From assembly GCA_009746045.1 (NCBI GenBank), contig RPFO01000072.1:528105-592104 (forward strand): DNA of 64,000 bases, given 5' to 3'. The position numbers and the translations under genes are program-made. The notes beneath the pieces are model-generated. The model worked only from the letters and a program-made list of their open reading frames with translations, was not told the DNA's origin and did no database searches. Numbering within the stretch: the first letter of the stretch is position 1; the number at the start of each line of letters is the position of its first letter. Of the stretch, positions 1 through 12,150 are shown piece by piece. This DNA is from Mesostigma viride (Eukaryota; Streptophyta; Mesostigmatophyceae; Mesostigmatales; Mesostigmataceae).

Positions 1-256
1 TCAGTTCAGTTCAGTTCAGTTCAGTTCAGTTCAGTTCAGTTCAGTTCAGTTCAGTTCAGTTCAGTTCAGTTCAGTTCAGTTCAGTTCAGTTCAGTTCAGT
101 TCAGTTCAGTTCAGTTCAGTTCAGTTCAGTTCAGTTCAGTTCAGTTCAGTTCAGTTCAGTTCAGTTCAGTTCAGTTCAGTTCAGTTCAGTTCAGTTCAGT
201 TCAGTTCAGTTCAGTTCAGTTCAGTTCAGTTCAGTTCAGTTCAGTTCAGTTCAGTT
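1..256. repeat. (TCAGT)n pentanucleotide microsatellite
   Basis: About 51 near-perfect copies of a 5-bp unit run from the window edge to about base 256, so the true array extends beyond the window. Nothing coding is visible in it. Confidence 0.98.
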
Positions 257-1421
257 GCGCCTGAGAAGTTCATTTTTCTCCCCCAGCGCAACAGTAGCCT
301 GGCACTCGCTATGTTCTATGTTCCCTGTTCCCTGCCGAGCTCGGCCACTAAAGTGAACTGGAGCATTCAGCATGGTATTTTCCCACCTAATAAAACATCG
401 CATGTCTAGTAAGATACAGTCGTGAGTCGTCTCAATTTTAGCTATTAGCATAGCGGGTCCCCTAGTCCGTAGTCCAGACGTCTGGACTTTGCCATAAATG
501 GCCTCCTCTGCGGCCAAAAGTAGCCGGACGCCTACAGTTTGGCTCAATGCCGCGTTAAGTTACGATAGCACCCAAGCTTAAGTTACGGTCGCCCCCAGCA
601 CTTCGGCGTCGTAACTTACCGCGGGAACGTAACCTTAAGAATGGTAACTTAATGCGGGAATGACTGTATGTTGACCGCGCTGCTGCTGGTGAGGAGAGGA
701 GTTAAAGGGGCTGGGCCCTGCGGTGGCGTAACAGGCACGCTCCTGCTGCACTATAGTGACCACACACAGACACGCGTACATGCACGCAGAGATACGTTGC
801 CATGGGGCTGGTTCCTGCCACGCAGTCGAAGCACGCCCCTGGTCCAGCGTGCGGGCAGGCTGCTGGGCTGGTTGAGATCAACGCTGCCCCCGTTTGCCTG
901 CACTCGGTCGTCGGACGAGCACCCGCCCCTTGCCTGCATTCTCACATCCTCCTACGCCGCATGCCGCGTGCCCGCATCTACCTAGGGAGACCCCACACAG
1001 ATCCGGTGCCCCACACGTGAGGCAAATCCTTACAAGCACGTGGGTAGAGGATGCCCCACACCCGCCTCTCGATTTGTGGCATCCTTTGTCGTGTTGCATG
1101 GATCGCGTGCTGGAATAACACTATTGTGGTATTATCCACTACAGTATCATCTATTGAGTGTTACGCAGTTGAGGGCATCATCACGCCGCCAGGACTGCGT
1201 TCCACGAGGGTGACCCCCAACGCGTTTGGGGTCAGCTGGCTGGGGCGTAGGAGCGCGGCGTGGAGCAGCCACCCCTTGACGCTTTGTGCTGAATGCTCTG
1301 CGCCGTCGCTTGTGGCCTTGTCTTTTCCCTTCACCGGGACCCTTGAGTCTTGGAGCACGCCTTGCCAGTCACATGATGTGTCATATTTCTGCTGTTTATT
1401 GATGCTGTTTCACGTCCCCAG
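257..1421. other. No recognisable gene; probably upstream/intron of VPS33
   Basis: Short open frames exist on both strands, but none resembles a known protein. The first VPS33 exon found starts at 1422 and lacks roughly the first 55-60 residues of the family. The N-terminal exon could therefore lie here unrecognised, or upstream of the window. Confidence 0.5.
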
Positions 1422-4400
1422 GAGCACGGAGTGGAGCAGCTCTTCCGCCTTGACGCCAACTTGCGCGCGGATGGTCTGCCAGGCAGTGTGCTCTTCCTGG
1501 TGCAGCCGTCGGTGGCGCACATGCGGTCGGTGGCCGCGCTGGTGCGGGAGCTGGTGGTGAAGGACACGCGGGACGCCAAGGCCAGGGGGGGGGGGGGGGG
1601 AGCCGCCGCGCGCTATTTCTGTCGTCTGCGTACCGCGCCGCACCATGGTCTGCGACAAGGTAGGCACCAGTGATTAAGGACGGGGGGGGGGTCTGGAGGA
1701 GGTATTGGCCACGTGACACTTGGGCGTCGTAGGGCACTTGTAGGGTCCTACTCGTATTGTAGGGTCCTACGGTAGGGTTCGCGCACATGTCATGCCTTGC
1801 TTTGACAAGAACAGCTTTACGGTGCCTGTGTCTGATCCTGATCCGTAGACCAAAAAGGTGGCCCGTGTAAGGCATTCTCCATGACAATATTTGCATGCTA
1901 CGATACGGTGGTGCTTATGTCACCAGCTGAGCGTTCTGGGGGGCGGGGGCGGAAAAGGAATCTGCTCCCTTGTGGTCCCAGTTATCGTGACGGCCTTTGT
2001 GGTCACGGTCGCCTTCACTGCCCTTGCGGTCACCATTACGGCCTTTCTAGTGACTGCGCGCCTCCAAGGACGTTTGCGACCCTGGGATGGGCTATGGTTT
2101 CTGGCTGCGTGTTTTACCTTGGCTTGACCTGTTGCTGGGTTAGTGCTGCGTTGGCGCGCTCTCCCTCGTACGGCTCCCCACTGGGCTGTGAGGGCACCCC
2201 TGTCCCATGCCCCGCGCGATCCACCTGTCCCCAGCACGCTGTTCCCAACGACCGATGCGGGCTACGGGACCAATGGCTGAGAGTGTCGCAAGGAGAGGAT
2301 GTTTGTGCGCTTGTAATTTTCGTGCGCTTGTTTTCCCGTAGTTCACGTTAGGTAAACCAGCGCGACGTCATGCCCAGGGCAACAGGAGGCACAGCAGTGC
2401 AATATCGGGCACTGGCACGAGAATGGCTGCCCTTGGGCTTGTGGCCAGTGATCCTGTTCTAAATTAAGACACCCCCGCCCTGTCCAACATGAGCTGAAAC
2501 AACAAGGGTCTCGTTGGCTGCCTATGTGGCAAGCCTCACCGTCCTTGGTTAGCCTGGACCTGTGGAACTCATTCCCCTGTCTGCCCCCCATCAGGTGCTG
2601 AACGACGAGGGTGTGATGGGTGACGTGAGCGTGCGCGAGTACAACCTGGAGCTCATCCCGCTGGAGGACGACGTCGTGTCCATGGAGCTGGCCGACACGC
2701 TGCGCGGGTGTGCGGTCGATGGGGACCGGTCGCCGCTCTTCTACACGGCGCGCGCACTGCTGCAGCTGCAGGTGTGGGGAAGGGGAGGGGGAGGCGCGCG
2801 CACTGCTGCAGCTGCAGGTGTGGGGAAGGGGAGGGGGAGGCGCGCGCACTGCTGCAGCTGCAGGTGTGGGGAAGGGGAGGGGGAGGGGCGCGCACTGCTG
2901 CAGCTGCAGGTGTGGGGAAGGGGAGGGGGAGGGGAGGGGAGGGGGAGGGGGAGGGGGAGGGGAGGGGGAGGGGGAGGGGAGGGGGAGGGGAGGGGAGGGG
3001 GAGGGGAGGGGAGGGGGAGGGGAGGGAGGGGAGGGGGAGGGGGAGGGGGAGGGGGAGGGAGGGGAGGGGGAGGGGGAGGGGGAGGGGGAGGGAGGGATCG
3101 GACATGTTCGGGTGTGGGGGGGAAACGGGAGAAGAAAATCGCGTGTGCGCTCATCTTTGGTTGTAGGTTTGGCAGCGAGACTATGTCGAGCGAGGAGGAG
3201 CCACCCTGTGGATCCACAGCCGGTCCTATGCAGCGGGTCCTATGCAGCATGTGTGGACCTATGGTTCGGCTCCTTGTTCATTTTGTTGTGGGTGCTGTGG
3301 TTCCGCTCTTTGTTCATTTAGTTGTGGGTCCTATGCTTCCGCTCCTTGGTCATTTTGTTGTGGGTCCTGTGGTTCCGCTCCTTGGTCATTTTGTTGTGGG
3401 TCCTGTGGTTCCGCTCCTTGTTCATTTTGTTGTGGGTCCTGTGGTTCCGCTCCTTGTTCATTTTGTTGTGGGTCCTGTGGTTCCGCTCCTTGTTCATTTT
3501 GTTGTGGGTCCTGTGGTTCCGCTCCTTGTTCATTTTGTTGTGGGTCCTGTGGTTCCGCTCCTTGTTCATTTTGTTGTGGGTCCTGTGGTTCCGCTCCTTG
3601 TTCATTTTGTTGTGGGTCCTGTGGTTCCGCTCCTTGTTCATTTTGTTGTGGGTCCTGGGGTTCCGCTCCTTGGTCATTTTGCTGTGGGTCCTGTGGTTCC
3701 GCTCCTTGGTCATTTAGTTGTGGGTCCTGTGGTTCCGCTCCTTGTTCATTTTGTTGTGGGTCCTGTGGTTCCGCTCCTTGTTCATTTTGTTGTGGGTCCT
3801 GTGGTTCCGCTCCTTGTTCATTTTGCTGTGGGTCCTGTGGTTCCGCTCCTTGTTCATTTTGCTGTGGGTCCTGGGGTTCCGCTCCTTGTTCATTTAGTTG
3901 TGGGTCCTATGGTTCCGCTCCTTGTTCATTTTGCTGTGGGTCCTGTGGTTCCGCTCCTTGTTCATTTTGTTGTGGGTCCTGTGGTTCCGCTCCTTGTTCA
4001 TTTTGTTGTGGGTCCTATGCCTGCGCTCCTTGTTCATTTTGTTGTGGGTCCTATGGTTCCGCTCCTTGTTCATTTTGCTGTCATAAAAATCATTCCCAAT
4101 GAACTCGGACTTTGCCCCCCTTTCCTGTCCTCCCCACTGCTTTCCCATCTTTTTACAAAACTCAAGCATGCTGTGAAGTCCAAAAGGCAGTTTATAGCCC
4201 ACCTCCCCTGGCGCTTGATACCCTACTGCCGGGTCTCTGTTCCAAACTGGGCAGGCACGTGAGGCTGTCATGGTTTACGCGGCATGCGCCCCATTTTGCA
4301 ACATTACATACAGAGTGCTAAAAGTGCTGGAACAGTGTACATCGCAAGTGCGGCGGTGTCTGATGCACCATCCCAAGTGTTGGTCTCGAGGCACACCCAC

Positions 4401-7400
4401 GGCAGCGTTGCGTCTCACTTCGTCCAAGTCGCAAGGCTTCCCACGCCTCCCTTTGCATCAACGGCCTATCGGGCACTGTGCTTGCGCGTCCTGTCTGCTT
4501 CGGGTCGCCCACACAGAAACGATTTGGCCGCTTCCCCCGCATCCTGGGCAAGGGCCACGCGGCGTACGCGGTCGCCGACATCATGACGCGGCTTGAGCAA
4601 GAGGCGCCTCCAACGCGGGGGGCTGAGCAACCGTCCGGCTTCAGCTGTGCCATTTTCTTAGACCGCGCGGTGAGGGGGGGGGAGGGGGGGGGGCGGGGCT
4701 CCATGGCCTGTGGATGGGCCAGGAGCCTTTCTTCTTCTTCTTCTTCTTCTTCTTCTTCTTCTTCTTCTTCTTCTTCTTCTTCTTCTTCTTCTTCTTCTTC
4801 TTCTTCTTCTTCTTCTTCTTCTTCTTCTTCTTCTTCTTCTTCTTCTTCTTCTTCTTCTTCTTCTTCTTCTTCTTCTTCTTCTTCTTCTTCTTCTTCTTCT
4901 TCTTCTTCTTCTCTTTCTTCTTCAGCTTGTCACAGGCTGTCGCAAGGCCACCCCCAACCAAGAGCTGCGCTGCTGTATTTGCGAATTCTGTGCTGTTGGG
5001 GCCAAGATGGCTCCCATGGCGCCGCTGGCATCATGTTCCCTATGTTTCAGTTACAGGGCAACTGCTGGGCACGGCCACCCACGCGTCGAAAGTCGGTTAT
5101 GTCTTCTTTGGCCTTGTCTCCCTTGGCATGGCCCTGTGCTCCCCGCCGCCACAAGGCAAAATAAATGGTTTCTTTCAACCAGCGTGATGTGGCCAGTTTT
5201 GGGAGGGTTGTCAGTATCTGTTGGATCAGAAAAATAAATAGAAATGCGTGAATGTTAGAATATGTATCGTGTTGGGTCGAGAATGTTAGAATATGTATCG
5301 TGTTGGGTTGTGAATGTTAGAATATGTATCGTGTTGGGTCGTGAATGTTAGAATATGTATCGTGTTGGGTCGTGAATGTTAGAATATGCATCGTGTTGGG
5401 TCGTGAATGTTAGAATATGTATCATGTTGGGTCGTGAATGTTAGAATATGTATCGTGTTGGGTCGTGAATGTTAGAATATGTATCGTGTTGGGTCGTGAA
5501 TGTTAGAATATGTATCGTGTTGGGTCGTGAATGTTAGAATATGTATCGTGTTGGGTCGAGAATGTTAGAATATGTATCGTGTTGGGTCGTGAATGTTAGA
5601 ATATGTATCGTGTTGGGTCGTGAATGTTAGAATATGTATCGTGTTGGGTCGTGAATGTTAGAATATGTATCGTGTTGGGTCGTGAATGTTAGAATATGTA
5701 TCGTGTTGGGTCGTGAATGTTAGAATATGTATCGTGTTGGGTCGTGAATGTTAGAATATGTATCGTGTTGGGTCGTGAATGTTAGAATATGTATCGTGTT
5801 GGGTCGTGAATGTTAGAATATTTATCGTGTTGGGTTGTGAATGTTGAATATGTATCGTGTTGGGTCGTGAATGTTAGAATATGTATCGTGTTGGGTCGTG
5901 AATGTTAGAATATGTATCGTGTTGGGTTGTGAATGTTGAATATGTATCGTGTTGGGTCGTGAATGTTAGAATATGTATCGTGTTGGGTCGTGAATGTTAG
6001 AATATGTATCGTGTTGGGTCGTGAATGTTAGAATATGTATCGTGTTGGGTCGTGAATGTTAGAATATGTATCGTGTTGGGTCGTGAATGTTAGAATATGT
6101 ATCGTGTTGGGTCCTCGTCTGGCACACCCTCCCGTTTGTGCGGTGGTCCCCACCCCTTACTCTCGCACTCATCCGCCCTTGCTGGTGTCCCCCCCCCCCC
6201 CCTCCCCCCAACCCCCGCATTTGTCCAGGTGGACCTGGTCACACCCATGTGCACGCAGATGACGTACGAGGGCCTGATCGACGAGGTCATCGGCGTCCAC
6301 AACAGCACGGTGGAGGTGGAGGCCCCGCCGCCGCCCACACCACCAGGGACAGGCGGCGCGTCTGGGACAACGGGGGCGGCTGGTTCATCCTCTTCCGCCC
6401 CTGCCCCCCCCAAGAAGGTCAAGGTGCTGCTGAGCGCGCAGGACGCACTGTTCAGCGAGCTAAGGGACATGTCGTTCGGCGCAGTGGGCGACGTGCTGCG
6501 GGAGCGGGCCGTGGCAATGCAGAGCGAGTACAAGGGCCTGTCGGCGCCCAGCGGGGCAGGGGGCGGAAGCGTGAGCGAGCTCCACCGGTTTGTGCGCAAG
6601 CTCAACACGTTGCCGGAGATCCAGCGGCACACGCAGCTGGCCGAGACCATCGCAAAGGCGGCGCGGTCGCCGTCGTTTGCTGAGCGGATATCGACGGAGC
6701 AGAGCCTGTTGGACTCGGTGGATTTCGACGCGGCGTGCGTGGCGGTCGAGGACTGTGTGGCGCGGCAGGAGCCGATGCACCTCGCCCTGCGGCTGCTGTG
6801 CCTCGCATCGCTCACCAACGGGGGCCTGCCAAAGCGGTTCTTTGACGCCATTCGGTGGGTTGAGGGAGGGGAGGGGAGGGGAGGGGAATTCCTCTGCTAC
6901 TTGATGGGAGTGGAAAACATCGGGTAACTTGCCGCAAAGTTTTGTCACGTGGTCCTGTGCCTCCTCGTGCAAGGAAATTCCCTGCACTTGTACTTGATGG
7001 GAGCAGTGCTTGAAGACCCGGCACGGTGGTAGTTTTGCGGCGCCGTATTCCAGCACGCCACTGTGCAGTGTCTACCATGGAGAGGAGGAGGTAAATGGGC
7101 ACGGAGAAGTCTCCCACGCAACAAGTGGAAGCTGCGTGGGAGCTGACATACTGCCACAACCGTTTGTTTCTGCTGGCGGCCACAGCTTCCTCCATTCGGC
7201 TGCTTGTTTCCCCCGGCAGGCACACATGTTCCCATGGGGGCGCATGCTCACGGGAGCCTCGTGCCCCACCCCCAACCACCCCATGTCCCCGCTTCCCCCC
7301 CCAACCTTATTACCCCCCCACCACGCACACACGGAAAACCACCTACACATCCCCTCGCACGCTCATAGTTGCGTTCCGAACGTTTATGTTTGCATGCTGA

Positions 7401-10400
7401 ACACCACCACGTATGTATCTGCCCAACCTTGCATCTCGGCACAAACACACACGCGGCTGCACCCACCCCCCAGTCGCGAGCTGCTTCAGGCGTATGGCTA
7501 CGGCCACCTGGTGGCGCTCACCAACCTGGAGAGAGCAGGGCTGCTGGTCAAACAGGTAATGCTCGCACACGCACCCACGTGCCCATGCGTTGTGACCCAC
7601 ACACCCATGCAGCCATGCACCCATACCCGTATGCCTTTGCACCCACACACCCATGCAGAGATGCCGTTGGTTTTGGAATCTTGTCGTGCGGGATCCACGT
7701 GTATAGCTAATTCTCTGGTCTTGCTGTCGCTTCATCACTAGTCACAGTAGCCCTTTACATCTGCTTGCTGCCAGCCGTACCTCCCACTCATGGCTGCTGC
7801 ACTAGCCCTGCCTTGCTGGACATGGACGAAAATTCTGCTGCCTGCTCAACACTGTCACATGTTGCTCTGGCGTGTTTCCTCCACCCACCACCGTGCCTGC
7901 CACCCACCAACACTGCCATCAACGACAATGACTGTTCCTGCCGCACGCAGGAGACGCGTCCGGCATTCCCCCTCGTCCGGCGTGCGCTGAACCTGCTGGT
8001 GGAGGGCATCGACTCGCAGAATCCAGACGACTTTGCCTTCACGCACGCGGGGTGAGTTATAGGTAGCACGAGATGCAGGATGCAGCGCGAGAAGCAAGAT
8101 GCAGCGCCAGAAGTAAGATGCAGCGCGAGAACATGCAGCGCGAGAAGTAAGATACAGCGCGAGAAAGCAAGATGCAGCGCGAGAAGTAAGATGCAGCGCC
8201 AGAAGTAAGATGCAGCGCCAGAAGTAAGATGCAGCGCGAGAAGTAAGATGCAGCGCGAGAAGTAAGATGCAGCGAGAGAAGTAAGATGCAGCGCGAGAAG
8301 CAAGATGCAGCGCGAGAAGCAAGATGCAGCGCGAGAAGTAAGATGCAGCGCGAGAAGCAAGATGCAGCGCGAGAAGCAAGATGCAGCGCGAGAAGCAAGA
8401 TGCAGCGCGAGAAGCAAGATGCAGCGCCAGAAGTAAGATGCAGCGCGAGAAGCAAGATGCAGCGCCAGAAGTAAGATGCAGCGCGAGAAGTAAGATGCAG
8501 CGCGAGAAGTAAGATGCAGCGCGAGAAGTAAGATGCAGCGCGAGAAGTAAGATGCAGCGCGAGAAGCAAGATGCAGCGCGAGAAGCAAGATGCAGCGCGA
8601 GAAGCAAGATGCAGCGCGAGAAGTAAGATGCAGCGCGAGAAGCAAGATGCAGCGCGAGAAGCAAGATGCAGCGCGAGAAGCAAGATGCAGCGCCAGAAGC
8701 AAGATGCAGCGCCAGAAGTAAGATGCAGCGCGAGCAGCAAGATGCAGCGCCAGAAGTAAGATGCAGCGCGAGAAGCAAGATGCAGCGCCAGAAGTAAGAT
8801 GCAGCGCGAGAAGTAAGATGCAGCGCGAGAAGTAAGATGCAGCGCGAGAAGTAAGATGCAGCGCGAGAAGCAAGATGCAGCGCGAGAAGTAAGATGCAGC
8901 GCGAGAAGTAAGATGCAGCGCGAGAAGTAAGATGCAGCGCCAGAAGTAAGATACAGCGCGAGAAGTAAGATGCAGCGCGAGAAGCAAGATGCAGCGCCAG
9001 AAGTAAGATGCAGCGCGAGAAGCAAGATGCAGCGCGAGAAAGTAAGATGCATCCGCCATGCGCCATCCGCCATGCGCCATGCGCCATGCGCCATGCGCCA
9101 TGCGCCATGCGCCATGCGCCATGCGCCATGCGCCATGCGCCATGCGCCATGCGCCATGCGCCATGCGCCATGCGCCATGCGCCATGCGCCATGCGCCATG
9201 CGCCATGCGCCATGCGCCATGCGCCATGCGCCATGCGCCATGCGCCATGCGCCATGCGCCATGCGCCATGCGCCATGCGCCATGCGCCATGCGCCATGCG
9301 CCATGCGCCATGCGGCGCCATGGCAATGCGCCATGCACCATGGGCCATGGCAATGCGCCATGCGCCATGTCTGGGGGGTGGGGGGCGGCGGCATTGTGGC
9401 TCCTTGGAGCGGCAGGTGGGGGGGGATTCCTGGGGTACTGGGCTATGCCAGCGCAAGTAAATAATGCAATTAGCTGTCTAGTGGACTGAACGCCGCGCCC
9501 TGCTTGTGTACGTTTCTACTCACAAGTTTGCTTGCAAGGTTGGGTGCAGCGTGTTGGATGTCACATGTCGTCTCTTCCGTGTCAGCTCTTGGCTGCCGCT
9601 TCCCCCCCTGGTTGTATCACAAAGTGTGTAGGACATTTTACCTCATGTAGTCCTGCATGTATTGTAAAGTGCTTATCGTGGCAGGTGGTGTTGCTGCCAC
9701 CAACATGCCTTTTCCACTCACTCTCAATTGCCCTGTTGTGTGCATCCTTGTTTGTGAGTGGCAGCTATGCGCCGCTCAGCATCCGCCTGGTGCAGCAAGT
9801 GGTGGACGTGCACGGCAGCTGGTAGGTTGCCACCTGGCACATTTGCACCTTGAGGTGGCATGCCAGGGCAGGATGTTCCCATCACGAGTTTTGCATGGGC
9901 AGGAGCAAAGGCAGCGTGTTAATTCTAACGCGTCACTGTCTGCTTCATCTCACTTTCTCACCAGCAGGGATGCTCAGGTTTGTTAGCATCCTGTAGTTCT
10001 CTCGTGCTTGTTGCGGGGAGGGAGGATGGTGCTCCTTTCGCTGGGGATGGACCCCAGTAAATATGTGGGATGCTCTCGTCCTGTGGTAGACGTAGGGTCA
10101 TTTGTGCCTTATGGGTCCGACTATGATCCTTATCTGGGGACTCCTTTGGGGAATCCCATGAACCTTGGCTTTGATCCTTTATCTTTATGGGGTGAAGAGG
10201 GGTGATGATAACTAGCCATTGTCCACTTGCAAGCAGCCATGCAGCACTAGTACTATCTGGGCATCTGGAATAGGCATGCATGCTGGGACTGGTGGCTCAA
10301 GACTGCCCGTCTCCCATAACGTTTTGGCTGCCCGTCTCCCACGAGCGAGGTATGCTGCCACTGTGGTGGCAGTGCGAGGTATGTTGTCAAGACATTCGCG

Positions 10401-10970
10401 ATCAGTGCAGGAGAAAACGACCAGATTAATAGACATGAAACTAGCTTTAAGGGAATCAGCAGGACTCGATGTAAGAAAAATGGAATCATGGCCTGACCCT
10501 GCCTACGTCGACATCTTTTGATGGTTGTACTGTGTACGCATTTTCGGTTGGAAATGAGGGCAGTGATGCATGGAATGGCCTTAGGTCTTGCAAGAAGAAA
10601 TCGCCTATGGCTGAACTTCTGTTTTTGGGATAAATCCTGTTTGTCGTTGACCCTAAATTTCCACACGGCACCCAGGCAACCGATGGAGGAGTACCTGCGG
10701 TTGCTCCCTGGGCCTCATTTTGATCTGGACGTTGACAGGCAGGCCCAGCAGGGATTCCAAGGAGGACAGGCAGTAAGTTCCCTGCCATCATCCGGCGTGG
10801 CAGGGACGGCTCCACGGGGAACAATCCTCGTTGTTTTTATTGGAGGTGTCACCTTCTCGGAAATCGCCTCGCTCAGGTTCCTCAACGCAAAATCGTCACG
10901 GTTTCAGTTCGTCATTGCGACAACAAAAATTGTGAATGGAAACACCCTATTACAAACGTTAATAGAATAA
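1422..10970 (+). CDS. VPS33: VPS33, Sec1/Munc18-family vacuolar sorting protein (5' end missing)
   Basis: VPS33 is the SM-family subunit of the HOPS and CORVET tethering complexes and chaperones SNARE assembly at endosome/vacuole membranes. Exons read by splice consensus and continuous phase: 1422-1659, 2595-2771, 4517-4669, 6229-6854, 7474-7555, 7951-8051, 9765-9821, 10676-10970 (stop TAA 10968-10970). These give about 575 residues; the family is about 600-620, so some 55-60 N-terminal residues are absent. Family blocks appear in the expected order: EHGVEQLF at the start, VPRR (about 1630), FLDRA|VDLVTPMCTQMTYEGL across the 4669/6229 junction, QAYGYGHLVALTNLERAGLL, GYAPLSIRL across 8051/9765, LLPGPHF and FIGGVTFSEIASLRFL near the C-terminus, then IATTKIVNG. 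A 16-G run at 1585-1600 shifts the frame by one base inside the first exon; 15 Gs would restore it. The introns are filled with tandem repeats. Boundaries are inferred, but the protein identity is firm. Confidence 0.93.
1585..1600. repeat. Poly-G tract inside a VPS33 exon
   Basis: Sixteen consecutive G within the exon 1422-1659. The reading frame before the tract (EHGVEQLF...) and after it (AISVVCVPRR...) differ by one base, so tract length decides whether this allele is functional. It may be a homopolymer sequencing error. Confidence 0.9.
2750..2933 (+). repeat. 46-bp tandem repeat containing the VPS33 exon end and 5' splice site (4 copies)
   Basis: The last 22 bases of the exon ending at 2771 plus the first 24 bases of the intron are repeated four times at a 46-bp period. 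CTGCAG|GTGTGG junctions occur at 2772, 2818, 2864 and 2910. The fourth junction is in frame with the first (138 bp), so its use would add 46 Gly/Arg/Ala-rich residues. Confidence 0.93.
2925..3095. repeat. G-rich (GGGGAG/GGGGA)n tract in VPS33 intron
   Basis: About 170 bp of GGGGAGGG-type repeats on the + (transcribed sense) strand, continuing directly from the 46-bp repeat. It contains many G4 runs and is a plausible quadruplex former. Confidence 0.95.
3236..4082. repeat. 36-bp minisatellite in VPS33 intron
   Basis: About 23 copies of a 36-bp unit around GTGGGTCCTGTGGTTCCGCT with a T-rich second half. The long open frames through it are artefacts of a period divisible by three. Confidence 0.96.
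4728..4920. repeat. (TTC)n trinucleotide microsatellite
   Basis: More than 60 TTC triplets in the VPS33 intron 4670-6228, pyrimidine on the sense strand. The poly-Ser/Phe/Leu frames are not genes. Confidence 0.98.
5243..6112. repeat. 31-bp minisatellite in VPS33 intron
   Basis: About 28 copies of a 31-bp unit beginning GAATGTTAGAATATGTATCG. A few copies are shortened by one base (near 5840 and 5935). Confidence 0.97.
8073..9050. repeat. 19-bp minisatellite in VPS33 intron
   Basis: About 50 copies of a 19-bp unit (AGATGCAGCGCGAGAAGTA) with interspersed C/T and G/C variants, in the intron 8052-9764. All frames stay open for long stretches, so minus-strand ORFs of over 400 codons here are artefacts. 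Confidence 0.97.
9053..9330. repeat. 7-bp (CATGCGC)n satellite
   Basis: Roughly 37 copies of a heptamer directly abutting the 19-bp array; the period and sequence change abruptly near 9055. Confidence 0.97.
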
Positions 10971-11466
10971 TATATCCTTGAATATAAGAGTCTCACTTCA
11001 TAAAAGTATCCCAGTTGTCCTTTGATGTACCAGGAAAAGAAGCAAGGCCGCTCTGGCATGTAGGTTCACATCCTTGCGTCACACAACATTTGTACTAGGC
11101 CTATCATCATGATTTAGAACTGGCGATTACTCTAGCTCCGGCGAATACTCGTCGATCGCACGTGAGTTACTCGTCGAGTTCGCTGACGAGACTCCAAAGT
11201 CAATCATGCCGGTTGTCTCTTTGATCAATGCATGCAGCCCTCCATCCCGGCCCATCTCACTTCTGGGGGCATGCAGGCTGAAGGTACTGCATATGCTGCC
11301 GGCCTGAAGCAGGGGCATGCATGTGCAGATGTGGGATAACGCAATTCTTTTGCCCACCTAACTAAGCAGGTACGTGTGTGCCTTGCGCGGGGGCATGCAT
11401 GTCACGGAAGGCACTACGGTAGCCTCAGCATACAATAATCACAATAATTAATTGACATAAAAATAA
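10971..11466. other. Intergenic, no gene seen
   Basis: Follows the VPS33 stop codon. AT-rich sequence without a recognisable gene; a short minus-strand open frame (11127-11357) shows no family features. Confidence 0.5.
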
Positions 11467-11907
11467 TCAAAGTAAGTTTAAGTACTTGCGTGTCATACTC
11501 AACAGGTCTTCTATTTCGTTAAAATCCGTTAACACGCGCTTGACCTTAGTTGCATTTTCCTTGAAGTTGCCATCGCACCTTCCCTGCGGCTGATCGGCTG
11601 CGCCCTCCCCTACGTGCTTGAACATTGTATCAAATGCCTCACGGGGGCAAGGAGAGATAACAAAATATTTGTTCGCAAACGGTTTCCATCCCATGGCAGC
11701 AGCCGCCTTAAGATTGTACAAGACCTGCCACGGGCGGACGTTGACAGCGCAAAAATTCTGCAGCTTTAAGGGGTCCGGACGGACCTGCCCCCCCCCAAAT
11801 TGAATACACATGTTTTGCAATTCAATACCCATGCTGGCAATGCAAATTATGATGGGGGACCATAAATATGACCCTTGGGCATGCATCTGGCTACTTTTTG
11901 AGTTCAA
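11467..11907 (-). CDS. Hypothetical 146-residue ORF
   Basis: An open frame of 146 codons on the minus strand that I do not recognise. It starts near a Ser/Lys-rich stretch, has a short hydrophobic segment (IIICIASMG), and ends in a charged region with EIEDLLSMTRKYLNLL that could be helical. It lies between VPS33 and a retrotransposon remnant. A 20-bp stretch around 11767-11786 recurs in reverse complement near 18585-18605 inside the zinc-ribbon ORF, so it may be part of the mobile-element landscape. It could also be non-coding. Confidence 0.3.
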   Translation of the reverse strand: MNSKSSQMHAQGSYLWSPIIICIASMGIELQNMCIQFGGGQVRPDPLKLQNFCAVNVRPWQVLYNLKAAAAMGWKPFANKYFVISPCPREAFDTMFKHVGEGAADQPQGRCDGNFKENATKVKRVLTDFNEIEDLLSMTRKYLNLL

Positions 11908-12150
11908 GGCCCATCACAATACATGTGCAGGGAGCTTTTTTTGGCGCGCACACCCCCTAAAAGCACGGATTGCCTAGGACAACCCCCCCACACTTGTGTA
12001 CCAAACACCATATTCCAGTCAAATCCCCACCCAGACCAAGGAATGGAGCTAATTTGCAGCACCAAAATCGCACGTCTGGGCATACTTTTGCAGTTTACCG
12101 AAAAATACGTCTTTTTTGTGACTAAAAAAAAAAAATCAAATCAAATACGC

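Noticed and set aside
2562..4262. 566-codon + frame as a single protein
   Set aside because: Only its first part (2595-2771) is a VPS33 exon; the rest reads through the donor repeats, a G-rich tract and a 36-bp minisatellite.
7788..9456. 445- to 533-codon minus-strand frames and a CRISPR-like regular repeat
   Set aside because: Contiguous 19-bp and 7-bp tandem repeats in a VPS33 intron; no unique spacers, and a eukaryotic context.
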